Shown here: piece by piece, positions 52,221-61,980 of the stretch
Layout of the letters: each line of letters opens with the position of its first letter
Position numbering within the stretch: position 1 is the stretch's first letter
Assembly (NCBI RefSeq): GCF_000389635.1
Contig: NC_021182.1
Span: 186,001-250,000, forward strand
DNA length: 64,000 bases
DNA from: Clostridium pasteurianum BC1
Lineage (GTDB): Bacteria; Bacillota; Clostridia; Clostridiales; Clostridiaceae
Reading direction: 5' to 3'
Position numbers and translations under genes: made by a program
The notes under the pieces: generated by a model
What the model saw: only the letters and a program-made list of their open reading frames with translations
What the model was told of the DNA's origin: nothing
Databases searched by the model: none

Positions 52221-55200
52221 GTGTTTGATATTAAAGAGGAAACGGTAAAGTATTGGGCAGATGAGTTTGTATATAAAAAGGCAGATAATTACTATAAAAA
52301 AGGTAACGTTAAAAAAATAAATGTTACTAAGAATTACAATAAGGAACTTGATTCTAATGAGACAAAAATAGAAGCTGTAGTAGTAGATAATGGAGGGGAA
52401 TTTGCAAACGAAATATGGTTTAATGATAGAACGGGAGTCAATAATATAAAATGCCAGTGCAGAGAGTTTCACAAGTATTCCTTAGATGATAGAATTTGCC
52501 CACATATAGCTGCTGCTATGTTTAAATACATAAGAGATAAAAATAGTATAACGGGACGGAAGTATACTATGAGAACGAAGATGCTGATTGATCAAATAAA
52601 AAATGGAATTGTAGAAAAAGAGAATATTGGGAAAGAGCTCAGCATGGAAGTAAAGCTTGAAATAAATCCATGGTCGGAAAAAGGTTCAAGTCTGCAATTG
52701 AAAATTGGGGAAGATAGATTATATGTGGTTAGAAATATGAGAGAATTCATAAATTCTTATATTGGTAAAAGCCAAAATATAGAGTTTGGCAAGGGATTTA
52801 CCTTTGATCCAATGGTTCATCATTTTAATGAGGAAGACAGAAAAATTGTAGAACTTATTGAAGAAATTTATGAAGATGATGAAAGAAATTATCAATTTGA
52901 ATACTCTTACAGCGGCGGAAATAAAATTTTAGTAGGTAAAAAGGCTCATCTTACGGATATTAAGGTGAAAAGATTTTTAAATATAATAAAAGATAGAGAA
53001 ATAAATATTAGTATAAAGGCTCAAGAGTACAAAAATGTAAAAATTGTTAAGGATTCCATACCTTTAGAGTTTCAATTGGTATCTAAGAATAATGAAATAG
53101 AGCTTATACAAAAGGATAGCATACCATATCCAATTACAGAAAATGGAGAATATTTTTTTCGTGAAGGCTTTATATATAAGGTGGAGGAACAGAAAAGAAA
53201 ATTATATATACCTTTTTATAATGCATTTTTGAAAGAAAGAAAAAATGTAATAAAATTTGATGCAGAGGATAGCGGCAAAATTGCATCTTATATAATACCA
53301 AGCTTGGAAAAGATATCGGATAACCTTGTAATAGATACTAGTCTTCAAGAAAAATTTTATAGGGAACCATTAAACACGAAAATATATCTGGATAGGTCAA
53401 ATGATATGGTAATGGGAACGATTAAATTTTGTTACGGAGATATAAGCATAAATCCTCTGACTAAAGACAATGGTGGTTCTGAAGATTCTATACTCATAAG
53501 AGATGTAGAAACAGAATTAAATGTAGTTAAACTATTTAAAAATTATAGATTTCAAAAGTATGGAGATGAATTTATAAATAATGAAGAGGAAGAGATAATT
53601 GATTTTCTAAATAACGGTATCAGTACGTTACAGGATTTTTGTGAAATATATTATTCAAATTCTTTTAAAAATTTTAAGATATATGGAACCCCATACTATA
53701 GTGGTGGAATAAAATTAAATGATAATGATTTGCTAGAATTTAATTTTCAAATAGAAGGCGTGGATAAAAAGGAACTAAAAAATATATTTGAGGCTTTAAG
53801 GCAGAAGAAAAAATATTATAGATTGAAAAAAGGAGGCTTTGTGCCGTTAGAGTCTGAAGAGATAAAAAATATTGGAAATATGATTGACTTTTTGGATATA
53901 AAGGACTCTGATCTGGAAAAGGATGCAGTAATAATTCCAAAGTACAGTTCAATGTACATAGATGAAAATATAAAACTATATAGCATGGACTATATTAAAA
54001 AAAATAATAAGTTTACACAACTTATAAATAGCATTAAGGATGTAAAAGATGCAGACTTTTCTGTACCTATAGTTCTCGAAAAAATTATGAGAAAATACCA
54101 AAAGGTTGGATTTAAATGGCTAAAGACTTTAGCTAGCTGTGGATTTGGTGGGATACTTGCTGATGAAATGGGGCTTGGAAAAACTTTGCAGATAATTAGC
54201 TTTTTGGCTTCAGAAACAGAAAAAGGAGACAGTGTGCCTAGTCTTGTAATAGCACCAACCTCTTTAGTTTATAATTGGCTTTCCGAGATTGAAAAATTTT
54301 ATCCAAATTTAAAGGCCTTAGTAGTATCTGGTTCTAAAGAACAAAGAAGAAAACTTATAGAGAGCTCCAATGAGTATGATATTTTAATAACATCTTATCC
54401 GCTTATAAGAAGGGATATTGAATATTATAATCCTATAGAGTTCAAGTATTGCATTTTAGATGAAGCACAGCAGATAAAAAATCCTAATTCTATAAATGCC
54501 AAGTCTGCAAAGGAAATAAAAGCTAAAAATTATTTTGCATTGACTGGAACGCCTATTGAAAATTCTCTTACGGAACTTTGGTCAATATTTGATTTTATTA
54601 TGCCGGGATATCTTTTGTCGCATGGTAAATTCGTAAAAAAATATGAAGCACCCATCGTAAAAGCGAATGACAAAAATGCTTTGGATGAGCTTAATAAACA
54701 TATAAGACCTTTTATATTAAGAAGATTAAAAAGTGAGGTCATAAAAGAACTTCCTCCTAAAATTGAACATAAGATAGCTGTAGAAATGACTGAGGAGCAA
54801 AAGAAAATTTACGCTGCCTATTTACAAAATGCTAAAGAGCAAATAGATAATAATATTAAGCAAAAAGGGTTTAACAAGAGTAAACTTATGATATTATCTA
54901 TACTGACAAGGTTAAGACAAATTTGTTGCGATCCTTCTATATTTATAGAAAATTATAAAGGAGATAGTGGAAAGCTTGCAGCCTTGGATGATATAATCGA
55001 AAATAGTATAAATTCTGGACACAGAATATTGCTTTTCTCGCAGTTTACCAGTGTTTTAAAAAATATAGGTAAATTTCTAAGTACTAAAAATATAGAGTAC
55101 ATGTATTTGGATGGTCAGACAAAGATGGAAGAAAGAGGACATATGGTAACAGCTTTTAATCAGGGAAAGGGAGATATATTCCTTATATCCTTAAAAGCAG

Positions 55201-55487
55201 GAGGAACTGGACTTAATTTAACTGGAGCAGATGTAGTTATACACTATGATCCATGGTGGAATCCAGCAGTTGAACAACAAGCTTCTGACAGGGCTCACAG
55301 AATTGGTCAAAAGAAAACTGTAGAAATAATAAAGCTTATAGCTGTTGGAACTATTGAAGAAAAGATATATGAACTTCAAGAGAAAAAAAGGGATATAATA
55401 AAAAGTGTTATGGATATTGATAATTCTGAAGAGGCCATAATTTCAAAGATGTCAGAAGAAGAAATAAGAGACTTACTGAGTAGTTAA
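52221..55487 (+). CDS. SWIM-domain SNF2-family helicase
   Basis: A 1088-residue ATPase. A SWIM zinc finger near the N-terminus reads CQCREFHKYSLDDRICPHIAAAMF. A large SNF2-associated region covers about residues 130-620. The SNF2_N motor has LADEMGLGKTLQ (Walker A), DEAQQIKNP (DEAQ box) and ALTGTPIENSLTELWSIFDF. The second RecA lobe has FSQFTSVLKNIG, LISLKAGGTGLNLTGADVV and QASDRAHRIGQKKTVEI. It is a DNA translocase of unknown cellular role. The GTG start follows AGAGGTGAG. It stands alone in its unit; the family is common in Firmicutes. Confidence 0.92.
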   Translation: MFDIKEETVKYWADEFVYKKADNYYKKGNVKKINVTKNYNKELDSNETKIEAVVVDNGGEFANEIWFNDRTGVNNIKCQCREFHKYSLDDRICPHIAAAMFKYIRDKNSITGRKYTMRTKMLIDQIKNGIVEKENIGKELSMEVKLEINPWSEKGSSLQLKIGEDRLYVVRNMREFINSYIGKSQNIEFGKGFTFDPMVHHFNEEDRKIVELIEEIYEDDERNYQFEYSYSGGNKILVGKKAHLTDIKVKRFLNIIKDREINISIKAQEYKNVKIVKDSIPLEFQLVSKNNEIELIQKDSIPYPITENGEYFFREGFIYKVEEQKRKLYIPFYNAFLKERKNVIKFDAEDSGKIASYIIPSLEKISDNLVIDTSLQEKFYREPLNTKIYLDRSNDMVMGTIKFCYGDISINPLTKDNGGSEDSILIRDVETELNVVKLFKNYRFQKYGDEFINNEEEEIIDFLNNGISTLQDFCEIYYSNSFKNFKIYGTPYYSGGIKLNDNDLLEFNFQIEGVDKKELKNIFEALRQKKKYYRLKKGGFVPLESEEIKNIGNMIDFLDIKDSDLEKDAVIIPKYSSMYIDENIKLYSMDYIKKNNKFTQLINSIKDVKDADFSVPIVLEKIMRKYQKVGFKWLKTLASCGFGGILADEMGLGKTLQIISFLASETEKGDSVPSLVIAPTSLVYNWLSEIEKFYPNLKALVVSGSKEQRRKLIESSNEYDILITSYPLIRRDIEYYNPIEFKYCILDEAQQIKNPNSINAKSAKEIKAKNYFALTGTPIENSLTELWSIFDFIMPGYLLSHGKFVKKYEAPIVKANDKNALDELNKHIRPFILRRLKSEVIKELPPKIEHKIAVEMTEEQKKIYAAYLQNAKEQIDNNIKQKGFNKSKLMILSILTRLRQICCDPSIFIENYKGDSGKLAALDDIIENSINSGHRILLFSQFTSVLKNIGKFLSTKNIEYMYLDGQTKMEERGHMVTAFNQGKGDIFLISLKAGGTGLNLTGADVVIHYDPWWNPAVEQQASDRAHRIGQKKTVEIIKLIAVGTIEEKIYELQEKKRDIIKSVMDIDNSEEAIISKMSEEEIRDLLSS

Positions 55488-55649
55488 AGCATCTTTAAAT
55501 TTTTTATAAGTATAAATTAAGTATATAATAGGTATGTTTAAACCTAGTATTGACAATAGAAAAAATATGTAATAACATAAAAATGTAAGCTAAACTAAAA
55601 AATGTTGTTATAATATTTTAAATGTTGTTAATAATATGAAATAGATAAT

Positions 55650-55985
55650 TGAAGAAGAATGCATTGATGGGAAGAGTAACAATTGGAAGTATTTATAAGA
55701 GAGCTGAGAGTGGTGAAAATCAGTAATGCCTATATTTGTGAACATGGCCCCTGAGCAGTATATCTGACTAAAGCTGGTGTATGAGAATTACATATAGTTT
55801 AGTAGGATATAACGAAAAGCACACGTTAAAGTGCAAGGTGATGAAATTTATATATGAGTTCTGGAATTATCTTATATTGAGGAGTCACTTAGTAAGATTT
55901 CTGTTGTAAGGTAGAAATGAAATAGAGTGGTAACGCGATAACACGCCTCTAAATAAAACTGGTTTTTATTTAGAGGCTTTTTTGT
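55650..55985 (+). ncRNA. T-box leader with Met specifier, controlling metG
   Basis: Stem I contains GAGAGTGGTGAAAATCAGTA and the specifier stretch GTGAACATGGCCCCTGAG, in which AUG (55744-55746) is the Met codon. The antiterminator T-box reads AGAGTGGTAACGCG, a usual variant of AGGGTGGNACCGCG. The intrinsic terminator GCCTCTAAATAAAA/TTTTATTTAGAGGC with a T-run occupies 55944-55985. Uncharged tRNA-Met would favour readthrough into the synthetase gene at 56129. Confidence 0.95.
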
Positions 55986-56128
55986 ATAGAGAAAAGCATC
56001 ATAGTGAAGCTAGAAGAGGTTTCTAGCTTCAAATAACAAAAATGTAATTACTTTATATAAAATCTTTGATTAGTAATTTAGGAAAATTACAAATTGAAAT
56101 ATAAGATGGAATTTGAGGAGGAAGAAAA

Positions 56129-58069
56129 ATGAACGAAAAGAAAAAATTTTATATTACTACGCCAATATACTATCCGTCAGCTAAGCTTCATATAGGTAAT
56201 ACCTATACTACTGTGGCTGCGGATGCGCTAGCTAGATTTAAAAGATTATGCGGGTATGACGTAATGCTTCTTACGGGAACAGATGAGCATGGTCAAAAGA
56301 TACAGAGAAAAGCTGAAGAAAAGGGAGTTACCCCTAAGGAATATGTGGATGAAATAGTGGCAGGAATAAAAGACTTATGGAAAATGATGAATATAAGTTA
56401 TGATAAATTTATTAGGACTACTGATGATTATCATGTAAAAGCGGTTCAAAAAATAGTTGAGAAACTTTATGAGCAAGGTGATATATATAAAGACGCTTAT
56501 GAAGGACTATATTGTACCCCTTGTGAATCTTTTTGGACAGAAACACAGCTTGTGGATGGAAAATGTCCGGATTGTGGAAGACCTGTGGAAAAGACAAAAG
56601 AGGAAGCTTATTTTTTTAAAATGTCAAAATATGCAGATAAACTTATTGAATATATAGAAAATCATCCTGAATTTATTCAGCCAGAATCAAGAAAAAATGA
56701 AATGTTAAATAATTTTTTAAAACCAGGACTTCAGGATTTATGTATCTCAAGGACTTCTTTTAATTGGGGAATACCAGTAACCTTTGATAAGAAACATGTT
56801 GTATATGTATGGATAGATGCTCTATCAAATTATATTACAGCTCTTGGCTATGGCAGTGAAAATGATGAACGCTATAAAAAGTATTGGCCTTGTGATGTTC
56901 ATCTTATTGGGAAGGATATATTAAGATTTCACACAATATATTGGCCAATAATGCTAATGGCTTTGGGACTTGAGCTTCCTAAACAGGTTTTTGGTCATGG
57001 ATGGTTATTAGTAGATGGAGGAAAAATGTCGAAATCCAAAGGTAATGTAGTAGATCCAGTAGTATTGGTTAATGAATTTGGAACTGACCCTGTAAGATAC
57101 TATTTATTGCATGAAATACCTTTTGGTGCAGATGGATTATTTAACAATGAAATATTTATTAAAAGAATAAATTCTGATTTAGCTAATGATCTTGGGAATT
57201 TAGTTTCAAGGACAGTAGCAATGATAGAGAAATATTTTCAGGGTATTATACCAGCACCTACAGACAAGGAAGCTTTAGATAATGAGCTTATTGAGTTAGC
57301 AATTGAAACTCCTAAGAATGTAGAAAAACACATGGATGCTTTAAAAATACCAGAAGCTTTAGATGATGTATGGGAGCTTGTAAGAAGATCAAATAAATAT
57401 ATAGATGAAACTACTCCCTGGATACTTGCAAAAGAAGAAGATAAGAAAGCTAGACTTGGAACAGTTCTATATAATCTGGTGGAAAGTCTTAGAATTGTAT
57501 CTACGCTTTTATCAGCATTTTTACCAGAAACCAGTGAGAAAATAAATGATCAGTTAAATGTAGAATTGACAACCTGGAACAGTATAGCGGCCTTTGATGG
57601 AACTAGGGCTGGCAGTAAGGTTAAAAAGGGAGAAGCTATATTCCCAAGAATAGACGTAGATGCTAAACTGGAATTGCTTAATAAGATAAGAGAAGATCAG
57701 TTGAAGGCATCAGCAAAAGCAGCTATTCAGCCAATAAAAGAAGAAATTACTATAGAGGATTTTGATAAGATAGACTTAAGAGTAGTAAAAGTAATAGAAT
57801 GTGAAGCTGTAAAGAAATCAAATAAGCTTTTGAAGTTAAAAGTTGAATTAGGTGGAGAAGAAAGACAGGTAATTTCAGGTATTTCCAAGTATTATAAACC
57901 TGAAGAACTTGTGGGTAAATATGTAGTATTAGTAGCAAATTTAAAACCAGCAAAATTAAGAGGAGAACTTTCACAGGGAATGATACTTGCAGCAGCTACA
58001 GATGATGATAGCAAGCTATTCACTGTATCCATTCCAGGAGAACTTCCAACAGGAAGCCAGGTAAGATAA
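56129..58069 (+). CDS. metG: Methionyl-tRNA synthetase
   Basis: A 646-residue class I synthetase. ITTPIYYPSAKLHIGNTYTT has the HIGH motif (HIGN). CTPCESF and CPDCGRP form the zinc knuckle, GWLLVDGGKMSKSKGNVV carries KMSKS, and the C-terminal 110 residues form an EMAPII-like tRNA-binding domain (DFDKIDLRVVKVIECEAVKKSNKLLKLKVELG). It charges initiator and elongator tRNA-Met. A GGAGG site precedes the ATG. It is regulated by the T-box leader just upstream. Confidence 0.97.
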   Translation: MNEKKKFYITTPIYYPSAKLHIGNTYTTVAADALARFKRLCGYDVMLLTGTDEHGQKIQRKAEEKGVTPKEYVDEIVAGIKDLWKMMNISYDKFIRTTDDYHVKAVQKIVEKLYEQGDIYKDAYEGLYCTPCESFWTETQLVDGKCPDCGRPVEKTKEEAYFFKMSKYADKLIEYIENHPEFIQPESRKNEMLNNFLKPGLQDLCISRTSFNWGIPVTFDKKHVVYVWIDALSNYITALGYGSENDERYKKYWPCDVHLIGKDILRFHTIYWPIMLMALGLELPKQVFGHGWLLVDGGKMSKSKGNVVDPVVLVNEFGTDPVRYYLLHEIPFGADGLFNNEIFIKRINSDLANDLGNLVSRTVAMIEKYFQGIIPAPTDKEALDNELIELAIETPKNVEKHMDALKIPEALDDVWELVRRSNKYIDETTPWILAKEEDKKARLGTVLYNLVESLRIVSTLLSAFLPETSEKINDQLNVELTTWNSIAAFDGTRAGSKVKKGEAIFPRIDVDAKLELLNKIREDQLKASAKAAIQPIKEEITIEDFDKIDLRVVKVIECEAVKKSNKLLKLKVELGGEERQVISGISKYYKPEELVGKYVVLVANLKPAKLRGELSQGMILAAATDDDSKLFTVSIPGELPTGSQVR

Positions 58070-58142
58070 CTGTAGTTGTCTAAAAAAGTCTTAAACTAGA
58101 CATTATACTATTTAAAGTATTGGATATTGAACATTAAAATAT

Positions 58143-58190
58143 AAAACTCGATATGCTCAGAAATTTAAGTATATCGAGTTTTTGTTTTAT
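58143..58190 (+). terminator. metG terminator
   Basis: AAAACTCGATAT/ATATCGAGTTTT forms the stem with a 16-base loop, then a run of T, about 75 bases after the metG stop. Confidence 0.82.
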
Positions 58191-58588
58191 GAAATAAAAG
58201 TATGAGAAGGAATGGAAAATTAATTATATATGATTTAATTTACAAAGTTATATTCATAAATATTTAATATAGTAAGTTTTATTATATTGCTGTGAATATA
58301 AAATAAAGAAAAGAGTAATGGATGGATTATTAGTAAAAATTCTACTTTTGAAGGAACTTAAGTTTGATTGCAGAATAATGGTATAGAAGGAAGCATTATA
58401 AAAAATTGAAGTTAATGTATATAATTGGAAGTTAACAATAAAAATTCTTTTAAAAGTATAGGATGTGATGAGGGAAACGTACATTAAGTAATGGAGATTT
58501 ATATATTTTAGGTAGTATGATGAGGTTCGCCTCCACCAATAAAACCAACGAATACATAGACAGTATTGGAGAAACCCAATACTGTGAT
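58191..58588. other. Convergent intergenic region, 400 bp
   Basis: No gene. A hairpin at 58560-58584 (ACAGTATTGG/CCAATACTGT), followed on the reverse strand by a weak T-rich tail, probably ends the TetR gene. A string GCCTCCACCAATAAAACCAACG at about 58530-58551 has a loose counterpart near 60667. Confidence 0.45.
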
Positions 58589-59188
58589 TTATTTATGTTC
58601 ATTCCATATAATTTTTCTTACCAGTTCAAGATAATTACCTTCATAGGGATATTCTTTTCTTGCAATAAGGATAGCAAGACCATGGACTTTACCCCAACAT
58701 TCTAATGCATAAGCGTTTTTATCGAAGTTGATATTAGTTGAAGTGTTTTTTTGCTCTAAAGAGAATGCTTCAATAGCATTAAAAAATGTTAAAAAAGGAT
58801 GATTGGAGTGATTTGGAAGAATGTTATTTTTATTAATAAATTTTAAAATATCACTTAAAAATAGTAATTGAAGATATTCTGGATTTTCAACAAAAAATTT
58901 AACATATAAAAAGCCCATTTCTTTAATTTGGCTTTTTATATCATCAGGGTACTTTTTTACTGCTACCTTTAAACTATCATTAAATTTTTGTAAAGCTTCA
59001 AGAGTGATTGCAACTATTAGTTCATCTTTGTTTTTAAAATGCCTATAGGGTGCTGTGTGACTTACCCCACAAGACTTTGCAACTTTTCGAAGAGAAAAAT
59101 TTTTGTATCCTTCTTCATTAAGTAGTTCTAAACCTTTTTCTATTAAATCGTTTTTTAAATTATCGTGATGATAGCTTATTTTATCCAT
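58589..59188 (-). CDS. TetR/AcrR-family regulator, WHG-domain type
   Basis: A 199-residue repressor. The helix-turn-helix segment ends with LRKVAKSCGVSHTAPYRHFKNKDEL. The C-terminal domain holds CWGKVHGLAIL, the WHG block of one TetR subgroup. It is divergent from the two flavodoxin-like genes, with a 47-bp palindrome in the space between, so it very likely represses them and may respond to an electrophile or quinone-type compound. The ribosome site is weak: GGATAACAAACATAG. Confidence 0.88.
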   Translation of the reverse strand: MDKISYHHDNLKNDLIEKGLELLNEEGYKNFSLRKVAKSCGVSHTAPYRHFKNKDELIVAITLEALQKFNDSLKVAVKKYPDDIKSQIKEMGFLYVKFFVENPEYLQLLFLSDILKFINKNNILPNHSNHPFLTFFNAIEAFSLEQKNTSTNINFDKNAYALECWGKVHGLAILIARKEYPYEGNYLELVRKIIWNEHK

Positions 59189-59293
59189 CTATGTTTGTTA
59201 TCCTTTCAATTAAAGACTAATTCATCTAAAAAGTAATTTTATAAAATTGAAGTTGAAAAATATATATAGTTTATTGTGATTTTATTTCAATAT

Positions 59294-59340
59294 AATTTTA
59301 CCACACAATGTTTACAATGTAAACATTGTGTGGTAAAATT
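59294..59340. promoter_or_regulatory. 47-bp perfect palindrome, probable TetR operator
   Basis: Arms of 22 bases (inner half CACAATGTTTAC, outer half AATTTTAC) are perfect complements around a central AAT, so the core reads GTTTACAATGTAAAC. It sits between the divergent TetR and reductase genes and ends 35 bases before the reductase start. TetR operators are usually 15-25 bp; this one may take two dimers. Confidence 0.85.
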
Positions 59341-59374
59341 TTCTTGAATGAAAAGATGGGAGTGGATAAGAGGT

Positions 59375-59917
59375 ATGAAAGTTTTATTTATCGGAGATAA
59401 GAATCTAAAAACAGAGTATTCTATAGATTTGGACAAAAAGTTGAATGAATTGTTTACTAAGAAGGGATATGAATCAAAAACTATAAAAATTGGGGAAAAA
59501 GATTTGGCAAGTTGTGCTGGATGTTTTGGATGTTGGATAAAAACACCGGGAGAATGTATTATAAATGATTTAATGAGTGAGATAAATAGAAGTTATATGA
59601 ACAGCGATATTGTTATTTATCTGACACCTATAATATTTGGACAATTCAGTGCAAATATAAAAAATGCTATGGATAGAAGAATCCCTAATATTTTGCCGTT
59701 TTTTGAAAAAGTCAATGGAGTGACTAAACATCCATCAAGATACGAAAAGTATCCTAATGAAATGATAATTGGTTATAGTGATGACATAACGAAAGAAGAA
59801 AAAAACACATTTTTAGACTTAATTAAAAAGCACAGAAAAAAGGTTGAAAATATATTTTTTTGTTTATCACAAGAAAGTAATAAGGAAATAATCGAAGATA
59901 TTAAGAAAATAATATAA
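59375..59917 (+). CDS. Flavodoxin-fold NAD(P)H reductase, paralogue 1
   Basis: About 180 residues of the NADPH-dependent FMN-reductase/flavodoxin fold. SCAGCFGCWIKTPGECIINDLM is the iron-sulfur-flavoprotein-like segment with several Cys, and YLTPIIFGQFSANIKNAMDR is the flavin-binding strand-loop. The first phosphate-binding loop reads FIGDKNLKT, shorter than the usual GSPR. Two starts are possible: ATG 59348, near the promoter and possibly leaderless, or ATG 59375 with AGAGG very close. It is probably an FMN-dependent reductase induced on release of the TetR repressor. Confidence 0.75.
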   Translation: MKVLFIGDKNLKTEYSIDLDKKLNELFTKKGYESKTIKIGEKDLASCAGCFGCWIKTPGECIINDLMSEINRSYMNSDIVIYLTPIIFGQFSANIKNAMDRRIPNILPFFEKVNGVTKHPSRYEKYPNEMIIGYSDDITKEEKNTFLDLIKKHRKKVENIFFCLSQESNKEIIEDIKKII

Positions 59918-59938
59918 GTTAATTGGAGGAATGTATTT

Positions 59939-60610
59939 ATGAAAAATGTTTGTTTTGTAAATGGAAGTCCAAAAGGAAAAGAAGCAATTTCATTACACTT
60001 TTTAGAGGTGCTAAATAATTTGATCGATGGAAATGAAGATTGTAAGTATTTCATTGATGTAAAAACAAGTACTAAAGGAAATAACTTAGAAGGTGATTTT
60101 GAAAAAATGGCAAAAGCAGATGCTATTATTATTTCTTTTCCACTGTATGTATATTGCCTGCCAGGTGTATTGATGCGATTTTTAGAGCAATACTATTTAT
60201 TTCTTAAAAATAAAAGTGAATTTAATAAAGAAGTTAAGGTTTATGCCATAGTAAATTGTGGCTTCCCGGAACCTGAAATAAATAATGAAGCTATAAGAGT
60301 AATACAAAATTTCTGTAATAGATTAAATTTAAATTGGAGATTTGGTATTTCAATTGGCTGCGGACCTTTTGTAGCAGCTACTAAAGATGTACCTATTATG
60401 AATAAATCCAGTAGGAATATTAATATGGCTTTGCTCAAAATGACTAAGGACATTGAAAATAATGTGGACAGTAAAAAGGAAAATATTCTTATAAAACCAA
60501 GCTTTCCCAAGTCTTTATTACTGCGTATGGGAGGTTCAGTGTGGATTAAAATTGCAAAAAAGAATGGATTAAATAAATTTGACTTATACAAAAGACCTTA
60601 TGTAAGTTAA
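59939..60610 (+). CDS. Flavodoxin-fold NAD(P)H reductase, paralogue 2
   Basis: A 223-residue protein. VCFVNGSPKGKEAISLHFLEVL is the phosphate-binding loop of FMN reductases, and DAIIISFPLYVYCLPGVLMRFLEQY the isoalloxazine contact. The Cys group of its neighbour is absent. It follows 21 bases after the first reductase with TTGGAGGAA. Two unlike flavodoxin-fold proteins in one operon suggest a two-component flavin enzyme, or separate substrates. Confidence 0.85.
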   Translation: MKNVCFVNGSPKGKEAISLHFLEVLNNLIDGNEDCKYFIDVKTSTKGNNLEGDFEKMAKADAIIISFPLYVYCLPGVLMRFLEQYYLFLKNKSEFNKEVKVYAIVNCGFPEPEINNEAIRVIQNFCNRLNLNWRFGISIGCGPFVAATKDVPIMNKSSRNINMALLKMTKDIENNVDSKKENILIKPSFPKSLLLRMGGSVWIKIAKKNGLNKFDLYKRPYVS

Positions 60611-60807
60611 GTGCATAAAAAATCAATATTATATTTAATAGTAGTGGGTTTTAAAAGGCATGATTTGCCTCCAGCAGTGAAAGCCAAAAACAACGTTTAA
60701 CATACATAATGTGGCTACTTAATTATATACTGTTTAATATGTTGTAAGTAGGGATTATATTACCAACACGTATTATTTTTATTAATACGCATTCTTCTTA
60801 TATTTCG

Positions 60808-61260
60808 GTGCGACAAGAAGTCGCTAATTAGTAGTGTTTCGTAAGAAACTACGCCAGTTACTAGGCGTATCCTCGCTTGAAACTGCACTCCGAGTAATTG
60901 GTTTGTAGGTTGCATGAGAGTTAACTACCTAATGTCATTGCTTTACGCAGGAGCAATACAGGGTTAGGGGAAAAGTGGAAAGTATAAACGAAAGTTGAAC
61001 CTTTGTAAGCTTCGTTAAAGAAGATAAGCGTACTGCGGAGCAACAAGCTTAATATGGATAGGAAAGATTGAATCGTCTTGCAATCGTGCAGTAACCCATA
61101 TATCTATCGGAGTATAGAAGGATACTTAACCATTTGAATCTACTGTTAACGGAACTTGGTAAACCCTTTGTGTTCCTCAATAGAGGTAGGGCAATCGAGA
61201 GAAAGCTACAATACCAGAGGGTAAAGGATTGTGGAGAAAGCGAATGCCAGTAGGACGAAA
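60808..61260 (+). mobile_element. Group II intron remnant, 5' domain I only
   Basis: The segment begins GTGCGACAAGAAGTCGC, the conserved group II intron 5' end. It continues with typical domain I strings (CCAGTTACTAGGCG, GTTGCATGAGAG, ACAGGGTTAGGGG, GCGGAGCAACAAGC, GAATGCCAGTAGGACG). No reverse transcriptase frame follows and no domain V (GAGC...CGTACGGTTC) occurs before the next gene, so the intron is 3'-truncated and cannot splice or move. Confidence 0.8.
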
Positions 61261-61430
61261 GTTCAGGGGAAAAAATTAACCAGTGAAAGCTTTTCACACT
61301 CGCGGGTGAAAAAGTGAAAGATTGCCGCTGTGGGGCCAAGGTGAAAGATTTAGCCTTAGCTTCGCCGTGGTTAAAAGTGAAAGAATTCACGGAGTGAATA
61401 GTGAAGGATGCTTTTTCTCCGCTATGTTAC
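61261..61430 (+). repeat. GTGAAAG repeat patch
   Basis: GTGAAAG or close variants occur at 61283, 61306, 61314, 61341, 61377, 61394 and 61401, separated by short dissimilar palindromic spacers such as ATTGCCGCTGTGG and AATTCACGGAGTGAAT. Intervals of 27, 36 and 24 keep one reading phase, giving a reverse frame full of SFT. It directly follows the intron remnant. Confidence 0.6.
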
Positions 61431-61600
61431 GAAAAAAGCTTTTAAACTAAAAATTTGACACTTAATTAAAAGACTTATAAGTTTTAAAGACCGCTAGATC
61501 ATTAAAAGAGCTGAATTATATAAATTCTTATGTTTTAAATATAAGATTACTGCTAACAAATGAGCTATCTCCCTAAAAACTTCTTAAGGGATAAATTTTG

Positions 61601-61629
61601 TTGACAATATGGGTAACAAAGTATATTAT
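61601..61629 (+). promoter_or_regulatory. Promoter of the M-box transcript
   Basis: TTGACA (61601-61606) and TATTAT (61624-61629) are separated by 17 bases, about 110 bases before the aptamer core. Confidence 0.65.
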
Positions 61630-61737
61630 TACAAAGGATGATGGTAATCGACAAAAAATTATGAATTTGTTATTTTGGTTTTACATGAATATAGCATATA
61701 TTTAGCGTAACAGATTTATACTATATAAAGTAAACGG

Positions 61738-61945
61738 AACTTGTTAGGTGAGGTTCCTATATGAATATATGCTACTACCCAGAAATGTCGAGAGACGCCA
61801 ATGGGTCAGCTGATACTACCGAATTAAGGTTTTATCTAATGTAGCTGAGATTTTCTCTATGTCATATAGTGCCAAAGCTGGACTAAAGGGGGAGTTTTTG
61901 ATATGCTTTTAAAAGCTTTCACTTTCCGTGAAGGCTTTTTTCTTA
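61738..61945 (+). ncRNA. M-box (ykoK) Mg2+ riboswitch with terminator
   Basis: The conserved strings appear in order: TTGTTAGGTGAGGTTCCTATATG, GCTACTACCCAGAAATGTCGA, GAGACGCCAATGGGTCAGC, ATGTAGCTGAGA, then TATGTCATATAGTGCCAAAGCTGGA. An intrinsic terminator AAAAGCTTTCAC/GTGAAGGCTTTT plus a T-run occupies 61909-61945. In family members, bound Mg2+ favours termination. The first long downstream gene is the ABC permease at 62150; no mgtE, mgtA or corA is between. Confidence 0.95.
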
Positions 61946-61980
61946 GCGTTTAAGTTGATTACTTTTTAAGAAAGGTGATG

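Noticed and set aside
58516-60715. Possible flanking direct repeats (GCCTCCACCAATAAAACCAACG and GCCTCCAGCAGTGAAAGCCAA) around the TetR-reductase locus
   Set aside because: The match is short and imperfect and could be chance; no insertion boundary is otherwise visible.
61049-61390. A 113-codon reverse-strand frame rich in SFT repeats
   Set aside because: It lies across the group II intron remnant and the GTGAAAG patch. Its repeats come from the DNA repeat read in one phase, and it has no ribosome site or family.
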